Of a stretch of DNA of 64,000 nt, positions 57,845 to 64,000 are shown piece after piece. Each line of letters opens with the position of its first letter. The stretch's first letter is position 1. Source of the DNA: Tumebacillus sp. BK434 (GTDB taxonomy: Bacteria > Bacillota > Bacilli > Tumebacillales > Tumebacillaceae); assembly GCF_004340785.1 (NCBI RefSeq), contig NZ_SLXS01000001.1, forward strand, positions 930,001 to 994,000, given 5' to 3'. The notes beneath the pieces were generated by a model, which searched no databases, was not told the origin of the DNA, and saw nothing but the letters and a program-made list of their open reading frames with translations. Both the position numbers and the translations under genes were made by a program.

Positions 57845-60056
57845 ACACGTTTACCGGAGCGCTTAACAGCCCGAGATACAAACACAATTCCAAATGCAGA
57901 TCGTGCACTTTCTCCTGCCCGGGGAACTGGATCAGCACGCGGCGTCCGCTGTCGCCGGAGAGGACTTTCAGCTCTTGAATCAGCCCCGGCCCCAGGTCTT
58001 TGTGGTGCAAGCTGTCGCCGACGGCAAATGCGGTGCCACCGTGTTTCTCCATCGCCGCTTTCATCCGCTCGCTGGCCGGGACTTTCATCACGACCGGCTG
58101 TTTTCTCACACTCGCAGGCGGCGTGATCGCTGTGCGCTTCGGTCGCGGGAGCAGTCCCGTTTCATACAGAAACGGAGACGGCTCGGCCCGGCGGCCATGA
58201 TAGCGCAGCGGAGCGGAGAGCGTGAGATAGCGCTTGGCGCGGGTCATGCCGACATAAAACAGCCGGCGCTCCTCCTCGACCGCCGCCGATTGCTTGTCCC
58301 CCTCCGCCTGCAGGGCTTTCGGGTGCGGCAGCATGTCCTCGACCAGCCCGATGCAGTAGACGTGCTTGAATTCCAGCCCCTTCGACTTGTGCATCGTCAT
58401 CAGCTGGATGCCTTCGCCTTTGCCGCGCGATCTGCGCACCGTCTCTTTGACCTCTTCGACATGGGCGAGAAAATCGTGCAGGGTACGGTGGCCGAGCACC
58501 GCCTGCTCCAGTTCCTCGAGCGGCTCGCTGACGAGGGCTGCATCATTGCCCGTCTTGGCCGCAAACTCCTCCAGATAGCGGTCGTAGCCGATCTCTTTGC
58601 GGATCTTGTGCAAAGCCTGCGCCGGAGTGGCCAAGCGCAGCGCGATCAGGTCTTTGATCAGTTGCTCGACTTTCGTGCGCTGATACGGCTCCAGGCTCTC
58701 CACGGCGGCCAGCGCTTCCAGATAGGTGATGTTCTTCGTGCGGCGCAGCATGTGCACCTCATCGACGAAGCGGTCCGGGTAGAGGTAGCGCTTCGGGCGG
58801 TTGATGATCTGCACGATGCTGTCGAGGTCGTCCGGGTTGTAGGCGAGCTTGAAGTAGGTCAGCACGTCGCGCACCTGCCAGCGCCCGTAAAAATCGCCGT
58901 CGGCGTCATGCAGCGTAAAAGGCAGCCCTTTTTGCACCAAGCCGTCGATCATCGCCCGCACCTGAATGTTCGTGCGGTACAAGATCGCAACTTCCTGCGG
59001 CTCCAGTTCCGGATCGTGTTCCAACACCACGGCCACTTCGGTCAGGATCTGCTCCGCTTCGTCCTTCTCCCCTTCCGGCCGCAGGACAACCGGCTTCTCC
59101 CCAGCCCGGCCCGTGCCGCGGATCAGCTTGCTCTGGCGCACCCGGTTGTGCAGGATCACGCGCGACGCCGTGTCGATCACATCGTCTGTCGAGCGGTAGT
59201 TCACCGCCAAGATCACTTTTTTCGCGCCGGGAAACGTCGTTTCAAAATCGAGCAAAAACTCGACCCGCGAACCCCGGAAGCGATAGATCGACTGGTCGTC
59301 ATCGCCGACGATGCAGAGGTTGCCGTGTCCGGCCAGCATCTTGATCACTTCGTATTGGGCGAGGTTGGTGTCTTGAAATTCGTCGACGAGGAGATATTCG
59401 AAACGCCGCTGGTAATACTCGCGCACGGCAGGATTGTGTTTCAGCATCGCATAGGCGGCGACGAGAATGTCGTCATAATCCCAGCGGTCTTCCTGCCGCT
59501 TGACCCGCTCGTAACCGGCGAACAGGTCGCGGAACTTTTGGTTCTCCGGCTTGGTCGCTTTGATGCGCTCGGGCAGGATCAGGTTGTTCTTGCAGAGCCC
59601 GATCTTCGACAGCACATCGGCGACCTGCTCGTCGTCGCCGTCTTCTCCCTGTTCGCGCAAGAGCGCCTTGATGATCGTGCGCTGCTGGTACTCTTCCATC
59701 AATTGGGGCAGTTGCCCGCCGTTTTGCTGCATCAGCATGCGCATGAACACCGAGTGGAACGTGCCGATCTCCGCCGCGCGAATGCTCTGCTGCCCGATGC
59801 CCGGCATCGCCGCCAGACGCGCCTGCATCTCGGCAGCGGCGGCGCGGGTGAAGGTGACGATCAGCATCTTCGCCGCCGGGACTTTTTCCACTTGTAACAG
59901 ATAAGCAGCCCGGCAGGTCAAGACGGTCGTCTTGCCGCTGCCAGGCCCCGCAAAGACGACGAGAGGCCCTGCCGTATGGCAGACCGCCTCTCGCTGTTCG
60001 TCATTTAATGCAATGCCATGTTGGCTGATGTGCGCCATGAAATCGCTTGCTAACAT
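57843..60056 (-). CDS. UvrD/PcrA-like superfamily 1A DNA helicase
   Basis: A 737-residue 3'-5' helicase. Motif I AGPGSGKTT (Lys42), motif Ia TFTRAAAAEM, motif II LLVDEFQDTN near 225, motif III GDDDQSIYRFRGS near 250, motif IV VNYRS, motif V TMHKSKGLEFKHVY near 560 and motif VI VGMTRAKRYL near 610 are all intact. DEFQDTN and FRGS are characteristic of UvrD/Rep/PcrA. The C-terminal ~110 residues hold a basic linker and a small beta domain (GDSLHHKDLGPGLIQELKVLSG) resembling the PcrA RNA-polymerase-interacting Tudor fold. PcrA itself is normally linked to ligA; here the gene closes an operon with two uncharacterised proteins, so it is probably a paralogue with a specialised role. Confidence 0.9.
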   Translation of the reverse strand: MLASDFMAHISQHGIALNDEQREAVCHTAGPLVVFAGPGSGKTTVLTCRAAYLLQVEKVPAAKMLIVTFTRAAAAEMQARLAAMPGIGQQSIRAAEIGTFHSVFMRMLMQQNGGQLPQLMEEYQQRTIIKALLREQGEDGDDEQVADVLSKIGLCKNNLILPERIKATKPENQKFRDLFAGYERVKRQEDRWDYDDILVAAYAMLKHNPAVREYYQRRFEYLLVDEFQDTNLAQYEVIKMLAGHGNLCIVGDDDQSIYRFRGSRVEFLLDFETTFPGAKKVILAVNYRSTDDVIDTASRVILHNRVRQSKLIRGTGRAGEKPVVLRPEGEKDEAEQILTEVAVVLEHDPELEPQEVAILYRTNIQVRAMIDGLVQKGLPFTLHDADGDFYGRWQVRDVLTYFKLAYNPDDLDSIVQIINRPKRYLYPDRFVDEVHMLRRTKNITYLEALAAVESLEPYQRTKVEQLIKDLIALRLATPAQALHKIRKEIGYDRYLEEFAAKTGNDAALVSEPLEELEQAVLGHRTLHDFLAHVEEVKETVRRSRGKGEGIQLMTMHKSKGLEFKHVYCIGLVEDMLPHPKALQAEGDKQSAAVEEERRLFYVGMTRAKRYLTLSAPLRYHGRRAEPSPFLYETGLLPRPKRTAITPPASVRKQPVVMKVPASERMKAAMEKHGGTAFAVGDSLHHKDLGPGLIQELKVLSGDSGRRVLIQFPGQEKVHDLHLELCLYLGLLSAPVNV

Positions 60057-60089
60057 AGACCAACCTCCTAGAAATCAACAGAGGTTTGC

Positions 60090-60338
60090 TTACTCCTCAT
60101 CGCCTGTGCCAAGCGGATGTTCCACCGGCTCCCAGCGTTCAATAAATTCCTTGATGTCGGGAATCAAACGCGCCAATTGACGCTTCTCCTCCAACAGCTC
60201 GCGGATCGAGCCGAGGTCTTGCGCGTCAAACAGAGCCACAACTTGGTCAGGCAATTGATTATAGCGAATCTCCCATGCGGTGACAATCTCCCGCAAACGG
60301 TCAAATCGCAGATCCAGACGCTCTGGCGGTACCAACAT
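60090..60338 (-). CDS. Small helical protein, paralogue of the C-terminal domain of the upstream protein
   Basis: An 82-residue, charged, mostly helical protein. Residues from RYNQLPDQVVALFD to the terminal EFIERW align with the last 45 residues of the product of the upstream gene (PNEVLTLFNSEDL, SERKRV, FVTKW). ATG 60338 or GTG 60341 are the possible starts; no strong binding site is seen, and the upstream gene ends 23 bases earlier, so translation may depend on coupling. It precedes the helicase by about 33 bp. No family recognised. Confidence 0.65.
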   Translation of the reverse strand: MLVPPERLDLRFDRLREIVTAWEIRYNQLPDQVVALFDAQDLGSIRELLEEKRQLARLIPDIKEFIERWEPVEHPLGTGDEE

Positions 60339-60363
60339 CACTCAGGCTGTCCCGACCGTACTT

Positions 60364-61314
60364 CTATTCTTCGCTCCATTTGGTGACAAACAGAGCCAGA
60401 TCGTCCGCCAGCGCCCCGACGCGCTTGCGCTCGCTCATCAATGCTTCGATCCCGGCCAGGTCTTCCGAGTTGAACAGGGTCAGCACCTCGTTCGGAATCT
60501 CCTGGTTGCGGCGCAACAGCTCCGCGCTGACATCGGACAGCTGCTTCAATGCGGCAGCGACCAGTTCGTGTGTCGCCACCGTTGAAAGATCGGTTGCAGC
60601 AGCGGTTACGGTAGGTTGTTCAGCAGTCGTCATGGTTTCTTCCTCCAGTTTCATACCAGTATCAAGAGTCGTCGCCGCCGCTTCCGGCTCGACGAGCAGA
60701 CATTCAACAACAGTTCCGGCCAGTGCGAAGCGCGGGTCGAATTCCGGGTAAAAAATACGGTTTTGTTCAAGCCCCGTCTCCTCTTCCACATGCTCGCTGA
60801 CCCATTTCAGCAGGTCGGTGAGTTCCGCCCGGCGCCGCCCCTGTTCGACCATCAGCCTGGCGATCTGATCATTGGCAGGCTGCCATTCGGTCAGGAGCCA
60901 TTCGCCTCCGTCGAGGCGGGCAAAGCGCGGGTCGCAGTCCAAATCGACGCGCGACATCAGTTCCCCGCGTCCGCGGCCGGTCACCTGCTGCAGGTGACGC
61001 AGGATGTCGCCGTGCTTTTGCGGACGGCCCGTTCCTTTCAAAAAGTCATACGCATGATTCTGCAAATCGTCGCCCGCCGTCTGGCGCAGCGTATATTTAT
61101 CGCCGCCAACGGAGGAAAACGCTCCGTTTGCCGCATGCAGCGAGGCGCGAACGCGAGCGGCGATCGATTCGCGAGAATGCTCCGGCCCCGCCCAGTCGGA
61201 AAGAACGGCTTCTACAAGTCCTTCTTCCGTCAGCGGGCATGGCGCACAGTGCAACACACGCTTCAAAAATCCTTCCAAGCTGTAGCGAAACGTCCAAGAG
61301 CTTTGTTGCAGCAT
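60364..61314 (-). CDS. Uncharacterised protein with winged-helix-like repeats, first gene of the helicase operon
   Basis: A 316-residue protein. I see three winged-helix-like blocks: residues about 10-80 (LTEEGLVEAVLSDW, ending GGDKYTLRQ), 85-145 (KHGDILRHLQQVTGRGRGEL, ending DPRFARLDGGEWLLTEW) and 150-215 (ELTDLLKWVSEHV, ending FDPRFALAGTVVECLLVE). The first two resemble HARE-HTH/RpoE-delta-type folds with a helical part closed by a beta wing. A low-complexity Thr/Ala/Glu linker (about 220-250) leads to a helical C-terminal domain shared with the next gene's product. Start ATG 61314 after AAGGGGAT. DNA binding and helicase recruitment are reasonable guesses only. Confidence 0.7.
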   Translation of the reverse strand: MLQQSSWTFRYSLEGFLKRVLHCAPCPLTEEGLVEAVLSDWAGPEHSRESIAARVRASLHAANGAFSSVGGDKYTLRQTAGDDLQNHAYDFLKGTGRPQKHGDILRHLQQVTGRGRGELMSRVDLDCDPRFARLDGGEWLLTEWQPANDQIARLMVEQGRRRAELTDLLKWVSEHVEEETGLEQNRIFYPEFDPRFALAGTVVECLLVEPEAAATTLDTGMKLEEETMTTAEQPTVTAAATDLSTVATHELVAAALKQLSDVSAELLRRNQEIPNEVLTLFNSEDLAGIEALMSERKRVGALADDLALFVTKWSEE

Positions 61315-61400
61315 GTTGCTTTCATCCCCTTTACTTTCAAAAAAAACTGCCGCTACTCTGCTTTATAGAGTTCGACAGTTCGTGGATGATTCCTGTCTTA

Positions 61401-61859
61401 CTAAGAAAAGGATTGCACCAATTTTAGCTTGCCCCGGCAGCGTCCGCAGCCGTAGCGTCGCACGTCGATCTTGCGCTTGCGCTCATAGCGCTGCCCGCAT
61501 GCGGAGCAGGCGTAGACGTAGCGCGTTTTCACTTCGCGCCTGAGCCCTGTGTCCGGGCAGTAGCGCGACCCGCCGACTTGTTCGAGCAGCTCTTTGAAGT
61601 CTTTGTCCTGGTGCCGGTAGCCGCGCTGCTGCAGGTGCAGGTGGTAGTGGCACAGCTCGTGCTTGATCGTGCCGATCATCGACTCGAGGCCGTGTTTTTC
61701 AAAGTGGTGCGGGTTGATCTCAATGTCATGCGTCCTGAGCAGATAGCGTCCGCCCGTCGTGCGCAGCCGCCCGTTAAACGTCACGCGGTGCAAAAACGGC
61801 CAGCCGAAAAATTGCTCGGAGATCTGCTCGGTCAGCGTCTGCAGTTCCTGGTTGTCCAT
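61401..61859 (-). CDS. sprT: SprT-like family protein
   Basis: A 152-residue protein with the SprT metalloprotease signature HELCHYH (His67, Glu68, His71) and a C-terminal zinc ribbon (Cys118-x2-Cys121 and Cys138-x2-Cys141). The GGRYLLRTHDIEINP strand before the active helix is the usual beta element. Bacterial SprT-like proteins (YdcK in Bacillus) resemble the protease domain of Spartan, which degrades DNA-protein crosslinks; activity of the bacterial forms is not well established. The ATG 61859 lies behind GTGAGGTGA, 14 bases after the upstream Nudix stop, so it is read in the Nudix operon. Confidence 0.85.
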   Translation of the reverse strand: MDNQELQTLTEQISEQFFGWPFLHRVTFNGRLRTTGGRYLLRTHDIEINPHHFEKHGLESMIGTIKHELCHYHLHLQQRGYRHQDKDFKELLEQVGGSRYCPDTGLRREVKTRYVYACSACGQRYERKRKIDVRRYGCGRCRGKLKLVQSFS

Positions 61860-61872
61860 GGCGGTGTTCACC

Positions 61873-62361
61873 TCACGCTTGGTCATCCTCATCCCGGTGG
61901 ATCACATGCTCCGCCTGCGCGGGGAGGTCTTGCAGCTTTGTTTTGAGGAAGGTTGGGAACAGGCGCAGGCCCGGCAAGTCCTCCAGCCGGAACCATTTGT
62001 AGATCAGCGGCGTGCCGGCTTCCGTCCCCCGGTGCGCGATGTCTTTTCGAAAAATCGGCTGTGACGCGTCCGCTCGCAGCAGGTAGTAGAAGCCGACTTC
62101 ATGGTACTGCCCGCCGTCCTCTTCCGAATGGATCTCCGCGATGAACAGCAGGCGCTCCACCGTCGCCTCGAGGCCGATCTCCTCCTGCATCTCGCGAAGC
62201 ACCGCCTGCTTGGTCGTTTCCATAAACTCCACCCGTCCGCCCGGCAGCGCCCAGAAATCGTCCTGCTCAAAGCGGTGCAGGAGCACGTGCCCGTCATCGA
62301 GGAACACGCCTGCCGTCCGATGGTTGAAACGCTTCGCTCCGTCGCGGATCGTGATCATCAT
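61873..62361 (-). CDS. Nudix hydrolase (downstream copy)
   Basis: A 162-residue Nudix enzyme. The Nudix box is complete: GGRVEFMETTKQAVLREM from Gly41, ending QEEIG at residues 59-63, with the metal-binding Glu pair in REMQEE. It is a paralogue of the adjacent upstream gene: both share GGYRFNHRTAGV / AKRFNHRTAGV, the Y-K-W-F-R-L-E-D-L block and FLKTKLQ near the C-terminus. Start ATG 62361 overlaps the upstream stop (ATGA). The substrate, a nucleoside diphosphate derivative, cannot be predicted. Confidence 0.87.
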   Translation of the reverse strand: MMITIRDGAKRFNHRTAGVFLDDGHVLLHRFEQDDFWALPGGRVEFMETTKQAVLREMQEEIGLEATVERLLFIAEIHSEEDGGQYHEVGFYYLLRADASQPIFRKDIAHRGTEAGTPLIYKWFRLEDLPGLRLFPTFLKTKLQDLPAQAEHVIHRDEDDQA

Positions 62362-62843
62362 GTGGATGCATCCTCCCGAAAGACCACATGCTCCGGATAG
62401 GCGGCGATGTTTTGCAGTTTTGTTTTCAGGAACGCCGGCACGAGCTGTACATCGTCCAGATCCTCAAGGCGGAACCACTTGTAGTGCAGCGTCTCGCCGA
62501 GTTCATCACCGTGGTGCTCGATGTCCTTTTGGCAGATCGGGTGCGCTTTGTCGAACGTCAGCTCATAATAGAAGCCGACTTCGTGAAACGGCTGCCCGTC
62601 CAGTTGAAAATAGTTCTCCACGACCCACAGGAGCCGTCCCGCCTCCACGTCGAGGCCGACTTCTTCCTGCATCTCGCGAACCAGCGCCGTCTTCGAGTCC
62701 TCGCCGAGCTCGACCCGCCCGCCAGGCAGGAACCAGTACTTGCCGTTTGCCAAGCGGTGCAAGAGCACGTACCCTTCGTCGATCAGCACCCCGGCCGTCC
62801 GGTGATTGAAGCGGTAGCCTCCGACATCAAACGAAATCATCAT
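62358..62843 (-). CDS. Nudix hydrolase (upstream copy)
   Basis: A 161-residue Nudix enzyme with an intact box: GGRVELGEDSKTALVREM from Gly41, ending QEEVG. Shared flanking motifs (NHRTAGVLIDEGYVLLHR, YKWFRLEDL, FLKTKLQ) show that it arose with the next gene by tandem duplication. ATG 62843 lies eight bases after GAGGAGG; a longer frame upstream lacks such a site. First gene of the Nudix-Nudix-SprT unit. Confidence 0.87.
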   Translation of the reverse strand: MMISFDVGGYRFNHRTAGVLIDEGYVLLHRLANGKYWFLPGGRVELGEDSKTALVREMQEEVGLDVEAGRLLWVVENYFQLDGQPFHEVGFYYELTFDKAHPICQKDIEHHGDELGETLHYKWFRLEDLDDVQLVPAFLKTKLQNIAAYPEHVVFREDAST

Positions 62844-62903
62844 CTTCGCGTCCTCCTCGCCCATCAGTATTCCTACTCTATCCAAAAGACTTTCGAAGAT
62901 CAA

Positions 62904-62938
62904 GACAAAAAAGAAGAAGCGTTACGCCTCTTCTTTTT
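62904..62938 (-). terminator. Terminator of the chemotaxis receptor gene
   Basis: On the minus strand GAAGAGGC / GCTTCTTC pair around GTAAC and run into TTTTTT. It lies just after the receptor stop and before the Nudix unit. Confidence 0.75.
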
Positions 62939-62944
62939 CTTCCG

Positions 62945-64000
62945 CTAGATTTTAAATTGACCGATCGTATCATGCAAATCTTGCGAAACATCGGTCAGCA
63001 CTGCCATCGACGTGGTGATCTCCTGAATCAGCGCCAACTGCTCCTGCGAAGAAGCGGCGACATTGTTCGAGGAAGCGGCCGACTGGCGCGCGATGCGCGT
63101 CAGCTCTTCCACCGAGGTGGTCACCTGCACCGAACCGGCCGACATTTCTTCCGACAGGGAGGAGATGTCGGCCACCTGATCGGCAACGTGCTGGGCAGCG
63201 GTGAGGATTTTTTGGAACGCCTCCCCTGCCTCATCGACGATCCCGATCCCGGCCTGCACTTCCGATGAGCCTTTTTCCATCGCCAGCACCGCGCGGGCGG
63301 TGTCGGTGCGGATATGCTCGATCAGTTTGGCGATCTGCCCGGCAGACTGCTGCGATTGTTCCGCCAGCTTTCGAACCTCTTTCGCGACGACGGCAAACCC
63401 TTTGCCATGCTCGCCCGCTCTTGCCGCTTCGATCGCCGCGTTGAGCGAGAGCAGGTTGGTCTGCGAAGCGATGTCGGTGATCACTTCGACGATTTTGCCG
63501 ATCTGCTGCGAATGCTCGTTGAGCTGCTGAATCACGATGGCGACGTTGCTGGTCTCGTTGTGAATCGTGCCCATCTGGCGGACCACTTTTTGAATCGTTT
63601 CATTGCCGTGCAACGCTTCCTGCTCGGTGATCTGCGATGCTTCCGCAACCACACCGGTCGTTTCGGCGATGCGTTTGATGCCTTCTGCCATCTCTTCCAT
63701 CGATGCGAGGCTGTCTTCCGCGCCGCGCATCTGGGTTTCCGCGCCGCTCGCCACCTCTTGGATCGCGGCGGCGATCTGTTCCGTGCTTTGGGAAGTACGT
63801 TCTGCATGGACCAGCAGCTGCTGCGAAGATGCGGCGACCTGAAGGGTCGTCTCGTTCGCCTGCCTGATGATTTGGCGCAGGCTGGCAGCCATCGAGTTGA
63901 CCGCCTTGGCCGTCACGCCGACCTCATCGTCGTGCAGGACGTGGATCTCTTCGATGCACAAGTCGCCCGCGGCGATTTTCTCGGCCGTTTCCATCACTTC
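62945..64000 (-). CDS. Methyl-accepting chemotaxis protein, C-terminal part (5' end outside window)
   Basis: The visible ~351 residues are cytoplasmic. They open with the second half of a HAMP domain ([30 protein letters not shown]), followed by a long coiled-coil signalling domain. The conserved hairpin tip that contacts CheA/CheW reads [40 protein letters not shown] near residue 190. Glu/Gln pairs on the flanking helices (for example [28 protein letters not shown]) are candidate methylation sites. The sensor domain and transmembrane segments lie beyond the right edge, so ligand and topology are unknown. Confidence 0.9.
   Translation of the reverse strand, partial: EVMETAEKIAAGDLCIEEIHVLHDDEVGVTAKAVNSMAASLRQIIRQANETTLQVAASSQQLLVHAERTSQSTEQIAAAIQEVASGAETQMRGAEDSLASMEEMAEGIKRIAETTGVVAEASQITEQEALHGNETIQKVVRQMGTIHNETSNVAIVIQQLNEHSQQIGKIVEVITDIASQTNLLSLNAAIEAARAGEHGKGFAVVAKEVRKLAEQSQQSAGQIAKLIEHIRTDTARAVLAMEKGSSEVQAGIGIVDEAGEAFQKILTAAQHVADQVADISSLSEEMSAGSVQVTTSVEELTRIARQSAASSNNVAASSQEQLALIQEITTSMAVLTDVSQDLHDTIGQFKI

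Noticed and set aside
57894-59897. Plus-strand open frame (667 codons) opposite the helicase
   Set aside because: All helicase motifs are on the minus strand; the antisense product has no recognisable features.
1-64000. CRISPR arrays, insertion sequences, prophage or attachment sites
   Set aside because: No regularly spaced direct repeats, transposase or integrase genes were seen; the only long repeats are inside the NRPS modules.

Overview
The window looks like chromosomal DNA of a moderately high-GC, spore-forming Bacillota. Supporting features are CcpA, a MecA-type adaptor, an S-box (SAM) riboswitch, CotS/CotSA spore-coat genes, a phosphosulfolactate synthase and strong GGAGG ribosome binding sites. 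A relative of Tumebacillus/Alicyclobacillaceae is my inference; no 16S gene or other decisive marker is present.

Layout. (1) 1-8100, housekeeping: a truncated cystathionine gamma-synthase-type gene behind a complete SAM riboswitch, an MFS exporter, a 39-residue secreted Cys-containing peptide gene, phosphosulfolactate synthase with a sigma-K-like promoter, a DUF441 membrane protein, MecA, dipeptidase PepV, and a ccpA/2-hydroxyacid dehydrogenase operon. (2) 8100-10200: a small membrane protein, a DUF6884-like protein and a FAD-dependent oxidoreductase. (3) 10174-39809, the dominant feature: a minus-strand operon of two giant non-ribosomal peptide synthetases and an MFS exporter, closed by a strong terminator. 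The first synthetase starts with a fatty acyl-AMP ligase plus ACP and has five C-A-PCP modules; the second has three modules and a thioesterase. By colinearity the product is an N-acylated octapeptide, read from the specificity pockets as acyl-Gln-Val-Val-Ala-(Ala-like)-Cys-X-X, with no epimerase or methyltransferase domains. (4) 39810-40950: an AT-rich divergent promoter region and an alpha/beta hydrolase. (5) 40953-49991: a GH18-SLH surface enzyme, threonine synthase, then a spore-coat polysaccharide set (CotS, CotSA, epimerase; convergent nucleotidyltransferase and UDP-glucose dehydrogenase). (6) 50179-56478: tRNA-Thr, a small membrane protein, three Spo0A-box-like repeats, and an operon of membrane-fusion lipoprotein, RND exporter and SGNH hydrolase. 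(7) 56529-64000: M29 aminopeptidase, an operon joining a UvrD-like helicase to two uncharacterised proteins that share a C-terminal domain, an SprT-like protein, two tandem Nudix hydrolases and the 3' part of a chemotaxis receptor gene.

The NRPS operon (synthesis plus co-transcribed exporter) is the main biosynthetic system. The RND system is of the type that in Bacillus gives surfactin self-resistance (SwrC), so a link to the lipopeptide is possible but unproven. The least described items are the helicase operon, the 39-residue peptide and the two unusual adenylation domains in modules 7 and 8.
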